Source of the DNA: Aphanomyces cochlioides
Taxonomy: Eukaryota > Oomycota > Saprolegniomycetes > Saprolegniales > Verrucalvaceae
Reading direction: 5' to 3'
Assembly (NCBI GenBank): GCA_019828595.1
Contig: JAHQRK010000018.1
Location: 806,001-870,000 of the forward strand
DNA length: 64,000 bases
Positions 21,069-33,125 of the stretch are shown here, piece after piece. Made by a program: the position numbers and the translations under genes. The stretch's first letter is position 1. Each line of letters opens with the position of its first letter. A model generated the notes under the pieces. The model was not told the origin of the DNA. It did no database searches and saw nothing but the letters and a program-made list of their open reading frames with translations.

Positions 21069-23142
21069 TTATATATTGGTATCATTGGTATCTTCTTCTC
21101 GACATGGCTCGAGACTGGTATGAAGACATTGGCAGCTATGGGGAATTCGGTCGAGGACTTCCCATTCGATGGCATGGTCCACATGGCAGTGCCGGGCACA
21201 CCGTCGACATATTGGTAGCATTTGGCAGGTTTTGCACCGATAAAACATTCCAAATGGCGGCAAAATTGCTCGAGGGCACTTTCTGCCACACCGTGGCGAG
21301 CAAAGATCATGGACTTGTGGCAATTCGACCGCCGACTCGAGCTTGGTTGGAAACACTTCATCGCGGTGGAGAAATGCAGCGAGGCGACGTATCGGAAACC
21401 GCCGGAATCGATCCATGACTTTATCATCTGCCAAAGTAATGAGTACAATGCTTCGTTATGCGGAAAACACCTCGGCGGAATAGAACCATGACATGCGAGT
21501 GTCCAACCGCGACTTGAAGAGCAAATCGGTGAGCTGTGCTGTCGACAACCCATGGCACACATGTCAGTCGACGAGCCTTGGAGTGAGCAGATTTGTGATA
21601 CATGTTATCTCCCCACGCGAGAACTTCGCCAGTGACTACCGATAGCTTGGAAACAATTTCACTGAAAACAATACCGAGGAGAACGATGGAGAAGCGGTCG
21701 CCGGCTTGAATTTGTGCAACACGTCGAGTCAATCCAGCATATTCGAACTCTTCAATGCATTGAGGAATCTCTGAAAATGCAATTGTCGAGTTGATCCCAA
21801 GCTGGCCAAAACGATTGCTCCCACATGCATAGACGAAAGTTTTCACACCGACGATGCAGAGCTATAAGCGATAAATGACGCCAAGATCCTGGTAGGTCTT
21901 ACAAAGAGGGAATGGTCGATGCCGGCGGAAACCTTTGAAGTTTGCATGTGGCGAAATAACATAACTTCGGTGGGAACCAACACATTTCGGTCATGTCCAC
22001 CGATGCCTAGGCAGCCTGACTGCTGCTGACCCCAAGCAAAGACCATTGAACCTATTGCAATCATAAAAAAAAGCAACAAAAGGTCTGTACCAGCGACAGC
22101 AAGGGCGTGGGTGCTTCCTAACGATACATCGACTACATTTGATAGTCCCTCCACGCGTCGAGGGCTTGGCTCCGATTCAGTGGAATCTATTGATGAGTCA
22201 ATGACGAAGCAATGGAGTCGTACTGTGGCCAAGCTGTCCATGCCGCCCGTTTCCCCACGTGTACAGCACACCTGAATCGGTAACAGCGGCAGCAAAATGC
22301 GTTCCAGCTCGGACGAGTGCGACCCGGATGGTCTCCAAACCTGCTATCGGTCGTGGTATCTAATGTTTCCGTTCAGGATTACAATGTGAAGGGACTGCAA
22401 CCTTGACATTCTCGTCGTCGCCGTGACCCAGCTGGCCAAACTCCCCGCACCCCCACGAGTACAAGATACCTCCTTCGGCATCTATAGAGAAAAATACATA
22501 CATGAAAGTTTACCATGAATTGGGCGCTTACTTGACTCCAGCTCGTTTGACGAACCCTTCCGTTGGACATGGAACGGTGCAATGCGTCGTGGTGCTATGA
22601 AACCTTTGCCATTAGTTGCGAGCGAAATAAGCACAACCCGAAATAGCGTAAGCAGCCTTTGTACCAGCTGCCGTAGTAAGGATGCGGGGCAAGCCGTCAA
22701 CCCGTTCAGGTTTCCACTGAGCAGCTGTAGCCCAATCGCTCATTTGTCCACTTTGGAAGACTTGACCAAGATCTATCAATTCGAGTTCAATTAGATTGAG
22801 GGAATGACATCAACCGTCGAGAAACAGCGATAAATTTCGTCCGGCTGAACAGTGTTGGATGCGATTGCGGCGGAAAGCTGCAATTGGGACTGGAAATTCA
22901 CACGATACCGTGTTGTTATGTCCACACGAACCTTGGAATCCATATCCCCTTCATATCATTACAAAGAACACGATATGATATCGTTACCATGAGTATATGT
23001 CAGTATCGACCAAGGCCGTTGTAGCTCGGGTGATCGTAGCTATTTCCTTGAGCCTATGACCAAGAAGCGCCACTGGATCTGTAGAAACGTCTCGGGGGCG
23101 CTTTGCCCGCACCGAAACATGGATCGGTTCACATTTCTCCAT
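21069..23142 (-). CDS. RCC1-repeat protein with C-terminal UBR-like Cys/His region
   Basis: Spliced from ATG 23142 through many 30-50-nt introns to the stop at 21069. RCC1 blades are recognisable: IYSWGYGFQGSCGH, GGILYSWGCGEFGQLGHGDD, GVLYTWGNGRHGQLGH, MVFAWGQQQSGCLGIGGHD, TFVYACGSNRFGQLGIN and GEVLAWGDNMYHKS. Examples of junctions that restore blades: GQLGHN|STESEPSP and MVLFRR|DDKVMDRF. The last exon (from about 21431) encodes a Cys/His-rich segment (CSPRCGRKC, CKTCQMLPICRRCARHCH, CQC) resembling a UBR-box or related zinc domain. Known: RCC1 propellers serve as scaffolds or exchange factors; UBR boxes recognise N-degrons. The combination is unusual. The starts of this gene and the tetraspanin are 120 bp apart and divergent. 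Confidence 0.75.
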
Positions 23143-23202
23143 CGTGCGACTCCTGCTCTCACTGCATGTTCAGAAACTCGTATCCGATCTTTTAACGACA
23201 CC

Positions 23203-23218
23203 TCCGGATAATATCCGA
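23203..23218. promoter_or_regulatory. Palindromic CCGGATAAT element in bidirectional promoter
   Basis: TCCGGATAATATCCGA lies midway between the divergent starts of the RCC1 (23142) and tetraspanin (23263) genes. Related elements occur at 50869-50880 and 62393-62474. Function is inferred from position and recurrence. Confidence 0.45.
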
Positions 23219-23262
23219 AAGCTCAAAATAGAAACCATTTGACAACCAACTTCCTAGAGACG

Positions 23263-24215
23263 ATGGCTGTCGCTCAAGCCGTGTCGAAGCGCTTCTTGAA
23301 TGTGTGGAACTTTGTCGTGCTCATCCTTGGCTTTGGGCTGCTCTTGATCACGTTGTACATTCTGATCTTCCAGAGCGATACGTACGCTATCCCCAAGGCG
23401 GGATACTGGGCAGCAGAGATTTGTGCGGGTCTGCTCATCCTCCTGTCGGGTCTTGGACTGTATGGCTTACGACAGCAGCGAGTTTGTGTCACTCATAACA
23501 AGCGCAACTATGCCCTTGGCATTGTATGTCGCAATCTCTTCTCCGACTTCGTCTAATTGTCGTGGTGTAGTATTGCCTAATTGGTTTTGCATGTGGTGTC
23601 GTGCTTGTTGTTGCAGGCAGTGTCGCCTTGACATTCAATTCTGTGATTTATACCTCGAAAGAGCTTGAACTTATTGAAAGCGCCGAGATTTACTTTGAAG
23701 AGGCAATGATTGACAACTTGAACGATTTTGCAACGGAGGAACCAGAAAAATGGAAACAAATGCAAGATAATTGGTTCTGCTGTGGATACTACGACATCCC
23801 AAATGTGACTGAATGCGCTCGCCGAGTGACAAATAAGCTAGATGGAGTGACTTTGTGCAGCAAAATTGACATCCCTTATATCGCGATGGCAAATACAATT
23901 AATTCAATCCACGGCGTGTACTGCTCAACCAATTGCACGGACGGCCAAACTGTGTGCCCCCAAACTAACACCGACTGGTGCCGTGACGTCTTTCTCAACA
24001 ATGCCCAAACCAACACAATATTTGTCGGTTGGGTATCTGTTACAAGCGGCGGCGCGCAGGTAATTCGATATCTCCACCGATGAATATAATTTTTCCTCTA
24101 GCTCCTTGGAATTCTTCTCGGTATGTTCATCCTCCTCTGCGATGTGCGCATGATCCGTCGCTTCACCATGAGAGCAAGTGCTCTAAAGAACGCAATTGAA
24201 AACAACCAGGCATAA
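23263..24215 (+). CDS. Tetraspanin
   Basis: Three exons: 23263-23523, 23571-24059 and 24102-24215, with introns of 47 and 42 nt, giving 287 aa in frame. It has four hydrophobic segments (LNVWNFVVLILGFGLLLITL; a second around AEICAGLLILLSGLGLYGL; a third around CLIGFACGVVLVVAGSVAL; a fourth LLGILLGMFILLCDV). Between TM3 and TM4 lies a large extracellular loop with the diagnostic CCG motif (NWFCCGYYD) and further cysteines (CSTNC, CPQTN, WCRD). A short cytoplasmic C-terminal tail is rich in Arg and Lys. Known: tetraspanins organise membrane protein microdomains. The gene converges on the PH-RCC1 gene, with only 87 bp between their stop codons. Confidence 0.92.
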
Positions 24216-24302
24216 CACATCCATCTAGCAAGTGCATTTATCATTCGTTGCCTATAAATGAAAATTTTGTCGGTTGGGTTGCCACAATCATTTGGTATGC
24301 TC

Positions 24303-27300
24303 CTAACAAGATGTATCATGAGAGAAGCACTTTGGATTATTCGTACCGCACGAAAACGTGCCCATCTCAATTCCGTTTGGCATTTCAACCTTCATAGGGC
24401 AGGCATCTCGTTTGTTTAGCGGCGCCCCATTTCCTGCTTCAGGGGATCCCCAATGATACACCTACGGCGTTATTGAATATCCAAGATCAATAAAGATGCT
24501 AGATACCTCGCCTGCAGTAGAGAGAATAGCGGTCGTAAATGACCCACAGCTCACTCGAGCAGCAGACACTTGTGACACAGTGATCTTGTGTGGCGTCGTT
24601 CGCATTTCACCCAAAGTAACAGCAATATCACCCAATTGACCAGCCAAAGCATCCCCCCACCCATAAACACTTCCATTCAACATAACAGCAACAGTGTGGT
24701 ACGCCCCGCATCCAATAGATTGGGCCTTCAACAAAGGGACGACGGTGGGGACCAAGTCGTTTTCCAAATTGCCTCGGCCAAGAGCTCCTGAGCCACCAAA
24801 GCCCCAGGTGTATACGTTTCCATCGTCGTCAATTGCGGCGGAGTGGCACTCGCCAGCGTCTGCTGCAACAAATCGAATCGAAGGATCAACTTCCACAAGC
24901 GTAGGCAATTCCACATCGTCTTCAGTACCAACACCACATCGACCACCATAACCAGCCCCAAAAGCCATCAGTTGTCCGGATTCACACAATGCAAGGGTAT
25001 GTTCACGCCCGCATGCAACCTTGACCACTGGGGGGAGATTTACAACCTGAGGTTCGAGGCACTTGCCAGATTCACCAGTTCCCAAGCGACCTGCTTCGCC
25101 CCATCCAAATCCAAAAAGACGCTTGTCTTCAGCGACGACCATGGTGTGCTCACGACCACAAGAAGCATGCACAACTGGAATATCGTCAAAGAAGCGGACG
25201 CGTTCGGGATGCCTCACGGCTTCTTCGTCGCCATGACCTAAACGGCCGCATTCACCATACCCAAAAGTAAACAGCTCTCCACGAGTTGTGATCAGAGCCG
25301 CATGGCGATACCCACAGCTGACATATTGAATGGACGTTGTCATGGGCAATGGGAATCGTAGGAGGCTGAGCTGGATACTGCGCAGTGTGCTGTTTTGCGT
25401 GAAGGCGTGGAGGGTGGGATCCCTGTTTTGATTTTGAGCAATGTTGCGCTGTTCGACGTCCAAACTCATTCCCATGACATCTCCTTCAAGGAATGCGAGG
25501 CCATTTGTTGTCCAATACGGTTCGTTCACGTCAAAAGTTGGGATTGCTTGAAGTTCATGCATCAAAGGCTTCGGTAGGTACAGCGATTGGAGGCCTAAGA
25601 AGTGCTGCTCCACTTTCTTAAACCAGTAGTTCGGTTCCATCAGCTTGGACAAATCTTGCCAAGGTGGCATCGTTTTAATCAGCAAGAGAAGCATTGCGTG
25701 AAATTTCTGGACGGGAACACTTTGAACGGCATGCGTCTTCAGAACTTTGCGCAATTTGACAATGACAACGAGAGACATCATATGTGACGAAGCTTCAATC
25801 AATAGCTGAGCAGTATTGCCAGGTCTATGTAAGGTGAGCATTAAGTAAAAGTGAATTGCCTTACCGGTATAAAAGACGGAGCCACCTCCAGGCGTGAACG
25901 TACGCGTCAATTAAGGAGTTCGAGTCTCGTGGGGTTTCATTTTCAATGAGCAGGATATCCAAGAACAACTTCGTAATGTGGATTCCCACTGGAATAAGTG
26001 TGTGCGATGGCATAGAATCGATCAACCGGTGTGTATCTATCAAAATTGCCCGCACAGCATGAATGTCAGAAGTTCTATAGCTCAGTTAAACAAATATTGC
26101 CGAGAACATACCGAGCACAGGTCAAGGCTTTGCGCAAACTTGCCGTGAGACTGCGCTCAATTCCATATTCTTCAACATTTTCGCTGACACCTTCTGTAGC
26201 TCCGGATACCCGCTCGTCAACTGATCGCAAGAGTTCTAAATAGCTTTCACCTTTACTTTTCTTGGCAGTTGTTTTGCGCATTAAGCTCTGTTGAGTTGGC
26301 ATCAAACTTGTTTGGTACAATTTTTCCAACTGAAGGAGCTGTTGAGTGAACGAAGTCAAGTCCTTGTGCTGCATGTTGGACCATTCAGATGTCAATTTGC
26401 TCTTTTGAAACGAGACGACATCTTCTACTTTCAGAGCTGATAACTTGAGAGTATTTCCATAAGTCAAAAGTCGTTTGATGACACGGCCAGTCACAGTCAA
26501 TCGAAGTTGGCGAAACAAAGACATATAGAGAGGTGCAGGATTCTCTCTCAGGATTTTGTGATAAGCAGAAGCATCAAGAACGCTATTATCAAATATTGAT
26601 GTTGCTACAAGAAAAAAATTGAATTCGTAAAAAAAGAATCGAGTACTTACATGATGAATATGGTCCCAACGTCAGCCAAATGGTCAAGTCAACACCCCAA
26701 AAGTGGCTCAAGTCCGACGACGACTCAGTCAAGCCTCTCAATGCTTCATTGAACACATCAACGGCAATTTGAGTTCTCGTTTTCCCTTTCTGTCGAACTA
26801 AACGGTAGCGCAGTAAATGCTACAAAAAGTCGCCAAATCAAACCGGTTTCGACAACAACAAACCCACCTTTGCAAATCTTGATACAATTTCGGACATAAC
26901 TAAAGTCTGCGTCCCATTTTGCGCAGGCTATTCGTACAATGGATTACTGCAATATTTCGTAGATAACTCACCGTCAGCCGGCCCAATACAGCTGGCAGAA
27001 AGCACATATTGATACCGTGGTCTCGCAATGTGACTCGCAAATTACTGCAATCGGAGACGTAAATGATATCGCGACTTTTCAGGGATGCTTCAGTGTTTTG
27101 AATTGTTAAAGTTGCGTCTTCCAGAATAGTATCACCCAACGTCACTAGGCGAGACGCGACTTCCTCAATCTTTGTCGAGAGCGACTGCATTAAATGTGCC
27201 TCGTAGCGCTCCACCTTATAAACAATGATGAGATAAAATGACAAGAGAACCTCTTACTGAGCTGGAAGCAATATCAGGCTCTCGCAGCATCGATACGTAA

Positions 27301-29088
27301 TGCTTCGCATCAATGCTTCCAAGGACAAAGGCCTCTTTCAAATGCAATGGTAAATGGCTGTTGTCTGGGTTGAATGTGAAAACGACATCACCGTAAACCT
27401 TAGAGCCAACAAAGCTTGTTGCTCGTGAGTTGATTGAAGTGGACACGATGTCGGTTGAAAAGTACAAGAGGTCGAAGTAGGGCAGAATTTCGAACTTGTT
27501 CTTGATTCCTTTCATGTTCAAATAATGCACAAGCCCTTTCTTGCTATGCTCCAATTGCTCCTTCATCGAGAGCAACTCATCTTCACTGAGCATTTGAATT
27601 GGTTGTGCTGGATTTTCATGGACAAAACATCCGGCAATGGCCAGAGGACGCAAGGACCTCCTTAAAACATTTCTGTAAGGTGATTGAATTTGCATCAAAT
27701 AAATATCTTCAGACACTGTGCTTCTACACTGATATTGGCAACTGGTCAATGGAAATTATCTCACCGATAGATCGATGAAAAGATTGGCAATTCGTTATAA
27801 GCGAGGGCACTCAATACTTGTGCAGGACGAGTAAATCGAAGATTGGTCAAGATCGAGTGGATATTTGCGTTACGTAGGCCCATTGGATGAGGATCTCCGA
27901 TCGGTTGAGCAAAGACAGCTACCCGCATATCACGAATCTAAAGAGTAGTAAGCAGAGATGGGAAGGATAGCAATACTTCAAGGGTGGAGACGAGAGGAAA
28001 CTTTAGCTGTTGGACTTCACGGTACTTTTCAGCATTTTCACCTTTAATCGTGGCCGAGGCAATGGTCCGAAATTGGTCATAGAGTTCTTTGAAGGAACCT
28101 AAGTACTTCATTTCTTCCTTGAGCTCTTTGTAGCAAGCCCAATGCTTCAAAGCCACTTTTAAAATCACTGGGCCATACGAGTAGATCGACATATTGGGCT
28201 CTGACGGATCGTTCCACCAGCTAGAATGTGATTTAGGAATTGCCATCCACAGCGTTACAGTACTTGACCACCCCTGGCTGGGAAATTAACTCGTACTCTT
28301 CTGGATCCTCGGAGTTTAAAATCGCATCGACCAGCATCAGTGAGTATTGGTTGAATTGTAGCCACAGCTACACAGACGTTAATCGCTAAGCGAATTAGAT
28401 CATGACACGTACCCCGTACATTCGCTTCATCCGTCGGACTTGCACAGAGAATCCATCACCTATCTGAGAGCGCAAGCAAAATTGCCATTCTTTGTTCCAA
28501 TCTCGAGGTTTAATCTTAAGAACGAGCTCGCGACGCTAGAGACTTCATTTCAGCAAAAAAAAGCAGAGTAGCACGATGTACCGTCAAAATATCCTCGGCT
28601 TTCAAAGCGTCTTTGAAACCTGCCGTCCACTCTCGCCGCCCGGCTGCATTTTCATCTATGACAAAATGAGCTGCCACAAGCAAGGATAAAGTATACCTGC
28701 AATTTCCTGCATCATTTCATTCCATTCTTGAGCTTCAGTTTCGGTGGAGAACCCCAAGATAGTGGTTTCGTCTTCAAATGTGACTGTAAACGTGAAATAT
28801 GGGTTGATTTTCGTCACCACGGGGCCGATCACCGTCTAGAAAGTACATCCATGACCTCTCGTTAGCGCAAATGTCAATGTATACCTCGACGAGATCCCAA
28901 CACTTGCCTCGCGTTCCCCTATCGATTGCAACCACATCATTTCAATCGTCAATGAAAGCACAGACGTACGCTTGCTCCTTGTCCCAGAGAAACCACCCAT
29001 CACTCAACAATGTAAATTGGCGCGATCTCCACGGTCGTAGCAGGCCTTGGTTCTTCTTGTACCCTGAAATCGTCGCGACGATGGACAT
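24303..29088 (-). CDS. Large PH-domain protein with C-terminal RCC1 repeats
   Basis: Multi-exon gene from ATG 29088 to the stop at 24303. The first exons encode a PH domain: YKKNQGLLRPWRSRQFTLL, then after a 5' intron GKCWDLVE, TVIGPVVTKINPYFTFTVTF and ending TETEAQEWNEMMQEI. The long central portion (about 28500-26000) is helical, with segments such as WNKEWQFCLRSQIGDGF and YFSTDIVSTSINSRATSFVG; I do not recognise its family. The C-terminal part (25400-24303) holds six RCC1 blades (GELFTFGYGECGRLGHGD, GFGWGEAGRLGTGE, GNVYTWGFGGSGALGRG and others); a 45-nt intron at 24462-24506 joins the last blade, GEVYHWGSPEAG. Internal exon borders between 26000 and 28500 are only partly resolved. Likely a membrane-recruited scaffold, by inference. 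Confidence 0.75.
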
Positions 29089-29747
29089 CCTCTTCGCCGT
29101 GTGCTGCCCAGATCTCGAGATGAAAAACTGCGACAGAATTGACGTCGTCCAATTGGCTGCAAAAAGTGTGTAACTTCACACCACGCGCAGTTCAAGCCGA
29201 CAAATTGCAAGCAAAACACCGTTTGCGCTTGCGAAAAGCACAGCATCTGCTGCGTCATGTTGTTTCCCATGCATTCGAAGCACGTTCTTTCAGCTGGAAC
29301 CGCGCCATGACAAATTTTGTCGAGCTTGTGACGCACCCTCAGCCATGTTGCAAGCTCTGTAAATTAATGGATGTTGAAGCAAAAATATGCAGAATGCACT
29401 CAAAATTAAAATAAAAAGAAATGATTTAATAATAAATTGAACATAGACATATAATATATTCAATTTTTGGGCTATTTTTCTGCATATTTTGTACGATGGG
29501 CAAAATGTTCGACTTGCATCCACCGACATGACACATGTGAGATATCCTCATTACTCGTGCACATGACAAGCACATGAAAGCAGAGACGGTCATACGCATG
29601 GACAGACACTACAGTACAGTGACATCGGCTACCTGGCCTCGAAATTACCCTGGAGACACACGGAAGGACTGAGGAGAAATTCACAATGAATAATAAATTA
29701 AACCGCTTTCTGGGATATCATCTTCTTCGACGACACGGGGGACATAC
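29089..29747. other. Intergenic region
   Basis: Between the start of the PH-RCC1 gene and the end of the MGNC-type gene. AT-rich at 29400-29470. A plus-strand frame at 29139-29414 reads partly protein-like but has no usable ATG (see rejected items). Confidence 0.5.
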
Positions 29748-30906
29748 TCACAGGTACAAGCCTGTCTCGGAGCCCATGGATGTCCGAGTGTCTCGATCGG
29801 CATATGAGAATGACGAGTCTCGATCATAAGACACTGCTGTGTCACGGTCGCCGCTGTAGTCTGCAAAGGGTTGCGAGAATGATTGGGAGTATCGAAATGA
29901 TTCCAAACTGAGCGCTGTTGGTCTTGTCTGGGGGCTCATGGAGAAGGACATGGAGGAGTTGGCAGCACCAAACGTCTGACCGTTGCCATATTCAAACGAC
30001 TGGCCGATGGTGGATCCAAACGACTGGGTGTTGCCAGGTCCAAAGGAATGCGAGTAACTTGACTGGGGTGAGATCGGCATGGAATCCCTCGTGTGGTCAA
30101 TCACAGGGCAGGACGAGCGGGGGGATGAGAAGCAAAACGAGGGCTTCACGCCCTCCGTTGTTTCGTTCCGGCATTCACTTAGAATGGGAATGTTTCCATC
30201 TTGAGACATACGATGGAGGTCTCCGTGGTTATCCATGACATAGAGATTTTGTTTTGGAGGCGACTGTGGAGGAGCCACCTACGCATTTGGACATTCGCGT
30301 TTTGCAGGAGATGATTACCTCGGTTGCTGTAAATTGTGGCTGCGTGAAATACGAGGGATTCAACGTTTGTGATCCCGAGCGACTGCTGCTGCTTGACGCG
30401 ACTGACGTCTTACGTGAGTCAGAGCCATGACTTGGCGGTGCACTGCTATATCGTGCTGCTTCATCATGCATGGCCTGAATCTGTCGTAGGAGATCGAGAT
30501 TGTTCTTTGTCTGTCGGATTGTATCTTGAGAACTGGCTTGGAAATCTCGCAAGTTGGCATTGGATGTTGCTGTTGCTCGAGTTTGGTAGTTTGGGTCAGG
30601 CGACACGACAGAGTTGAGCGACATCTTTTGGGAGTAGCTCTTTGGTTTGTCAAAGCTGGCCGGCGGTTCCACGTAAAGAGCAACACTGCCTCCACGATGA
30701 TGCGAAGTGCCGGCCGCGAGGGACGTTAGTGTTTTCAAGTCCACCGAGTCGGACAGTTGGCGGATGGCTCCTGCGACTTCATTCGCCGATTGACTTCTCG
30801 CGACGACCGGGTCAGGATTGGCGGATGTGCTGCCCATGACAATCTTGATGTCATCTTCTTTATACGAGAGCTTGATGGCATGCTTGGTGGCCATGCAGTT
30901 TCCCAT
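29748..30906 (-). CDS. Low-complexity protein with N-terminal MGNC acylation signal
   Basis: Two exons, 30319-30906 and 29748-30278, with a 40-nt intron; 372 aa. The N-terminus MGNCMATKHAIKLSYKED fits the consensus for N-myristoylation at Gly2 with possible palmitoylation at Cys4, suggesting plasma-membrane or endomembrane anchoring. The remainder is Ser/Gln/Thr-rich and disordered-looking, including a serine run, and a C-terminal part with repeated Ser-Phe-Gly phrases (NTQSFGSTIGQSFEYGNGQT). No enzymatic domain is visible. A strong splice donor (GTGAGTATG) overlaps the stop codon, so an alternative C-terminus is possible. A second gene with the same type of N-terminus lies 1.4 kb away. Confidence 0.75.
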
Positions 30907-32327
30907 GCTTCCCGGGTGAGTCCAATTTATTCACACTGCCAGTGTCCCGCCCACAGCATAAGGAAACTCATTGAAATTTATTAAATTTCATACAAACCCT
31001 TCGTTATTTTTAAAAATTATTCAAAATGACACTTTTTATCCGGCCAACAAACCGAATACTCTGTTACACGCAACATCCAGTACATTGGCCAGCGCATTGC
31101 ATCTTCCGACGCAAATCTTGACGAGATTATGCCAGAGATGCTGCAGTTTACCACGCGGGTGACTCACCAGAGTCACTGCTGCCGTTTGAGAGCAATAGGA
31201 TCGCTCGCACCCTTCGTAGTGCCTGGGGTAGACGGTCGCATGGCACCCACGTCACTGTCTGCACCAAATCTACAGGTGTCGACAATCTTTCGTCGACCAG
31301 AGTCAGCTCTCATGATGAGAATGACACGACTACAGTAGAGTCTTGGGAGAAACAACGTTTGTTCGTCCTGAAGTCTCCAAGAACGTGAACTTTGATAGAG
31401 GCGATGCACGAGACGAAATTTTCATTCCAGTCGATCCTCTGTCTTCCGTCGAGTGGCCAGGACGAAGCACATAAGTGATAAGATCCCGAGAGTGTCGAGA
31501 CTCTTTAGCTGAAGGGAAGTAGGCTAGAGCAGACATTTTCAAAAAAATATTGCCTGGAACAATAATCAGTATTTTTTCTAATAATACAATTATTTAATTT
31601 TTCGCCCCGGGAAGACAATTATTTAATTTCGAGTTAATTTCATATTCCATACTTCATTTTCAGTATACTAAAAAAATATGAGTAAAAATTATTTCGAAAT
31701 TTATTGTAAAAATCGATATACAGCATTCAAGCTAAAGGTATCCTTTAGGAAAGGTTGCAAAGATAGATATGGTACATAGAATCTATATATGTGTTCTGCA
31801 TTAACGACATCAAAGATCAGACATATAAATCTAAAGTATCAGTATAACAACACGACAGTATCCACACACCATAGGCCACAGGAAGAATAATTATATTATT
31901 CCCTCTTCGATAGGAAAATATTTTTTCCCCGATCTTCTGGCAGTTGACTACAACACTTTATGTGCACATAAAATAAATACATGGATTTTCTTTTCAAGTC
32001 AAATTAATATAAAATATAATAATGCAGTTGTCTGGGCTAGAGTCCAGCAAGATCGAGATGGAATTTCCTGGTTGATGCCTAGCAGCGTCGAGGATATCCA
32101 AGGAGGACGTCCAGCAGGTTGCAACGTCCCCTGAATATCCATCGCTTGGACACTACAGTATGTATCAGACGTGATCGAACGTCAAGTGCATGTGCTCCTT
32201 CATCTTTGGCTTGTTCAAGGCAGTGTGCACTGCACGGACAGCTCCAGGCGTATTGGTGACGACGACGGCGGCTACAGTAACATGATGAATGTCTGAAATG
32301 GTTTAGCTTCACTAGTCGTGGTAGACG
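30907..32327. other. AT-rich intergenic stretch
   Basis: 1.4 kb, strongly A/T-rich at 31550-32030 with poly-A and poly-T tracts, between two minus-strand genes. A short minus-strand frame near 31330-31536 was considered and rejected. Nothing else is supportable. Confidence 0.55.
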
Positions 32328-33125
32328 TCATGCGCTCACTGAGACTACGGTTGTATTCCCAGGGAGCATGGTGGACGCCTGACTACCTCCGGTCGCGTCC
32401 CAGCGAAGAGGAGGCATGAGCGCTTGGAATCCCCTCGACGCATTGCGCTTGTGCTCACCAGTACCTTGTGGCTCCACCTCTGCAGACTCTTCCGCGTGCT
32501 TCTCGTCGTCGCTCTTCGAATGCGACATCACTTGCAATTCCTTAGTTTCTCGGGTAGATGCCGTCGACGCAGGGGAGAGCTCGACGGGCGGTGATAAGTT
32601 TAACTTGGCGGCCGTCTTCCCAAAGAAGACTGCGATGGCGTCCGGTGACTCTGTCCACAAGGTGGCAATGTACGCTTTCAGGTCAGCGAGCGTGGCATTG
32701 AAGTCGCGGATCGCTGCATCTTGAGCGCCTTCTCGGAGGATATCAAACTCGCCATTGACGATCGTCCACTGTGTATTCCCGTCATCGGTAGGCGACGCAT
32801 CGAGCAGAATGGCGTTCAAAACGCGCAGACCTCGCACGACCACGTTCACTTTCTCCTTGAGCTTGTGGTGTTTCTTGCACATCCGACGGACTTCATTCCT
32901 CGGGATGACACACCGTTCGTTCTTGTCTCCAAACATCACAAGGAGCAGCTCTAGCTTGGATCGATCGCCGCTCTGGGCGAGCATGGGACGGATCGTGTCA
33001 ATGCTCACACTCGACCGTCGAGGCGTGGATGGATGTGCGTCTGGAGGGTTTCGCTTGGCGAATTTCTTACTGGGAATGGGAGAACTCACGTCACAGAGAG
33101 CACCGCCCGTGCACGAGTTTCCCAT
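32328..33125 (-). CDS. 265-aa protein with N-terminal MGNSC acylation signal
   Basis: Single-exon frame. The N-terminus MGNSCTGGALCDVSSP has Gly2 and nearby cysteines suitable for myristoylation and palmitoylation, followed by a basic Pro/Ser segment. Residues about 45-185 are predicted helical and include DRSKLELLLVMFGDKNERCV, RRMCKKHHKLKEKVNVVVRG and DFNATLADLKAYIATL, which look like a folded alpha domain of a family I do not recognise (loosely formin-GBD-like). The C-terminus is charged and disordered. Likely a lipid-anchored peripheral membrane protein. The same membrane-anchoring design is used by the neighbour at 29748-30906, but the bodies are unrelated as far as I can see. Confidence 0.8.
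   Translation of the reverse strand: MGNSCTGGALCDVSSPIPSKKFAKRNPPDAHPSTPRRSSVSIDTIRPMLAQSGDRSKLELLLVMFGDKNERCVIPRNEVRRMCKKHHKLKEKVNVVVRGLRVLNAILLDASPTDDGNTQWTIVNGEFDILREGAQDAAIRDFNATLADLKAYIATLWTESPDAIAVFFGKTAAKLNLSPPVELSPASTASTRETKELQVMSHSKSDDEKHAEESAEVEPQGTGEHKRNASRGFQALMPPLRWDATGGSQASTMLPGNTTVVSVSA

Noticed and set aside
29139..29414. Plus-strand frame of 91 codons reading partly protein-like (NRAMTNFVELVTHPQPCCKL)
   Set aside because: It begins at a TTG; no in-frame ATG precedes it and a stop lies just upstream. It overlaps the 5' end of the PH-RCC1 gene region. I found no splice arrangement linking it to an ATG.
31330..31536. Minus-strand short ORF starting MSALAYFPSAKESRHSRDL
   Set aside because: It has an ATG but no homology features, and sits in an otherwise AT-rich spacer; too weak to annotate.
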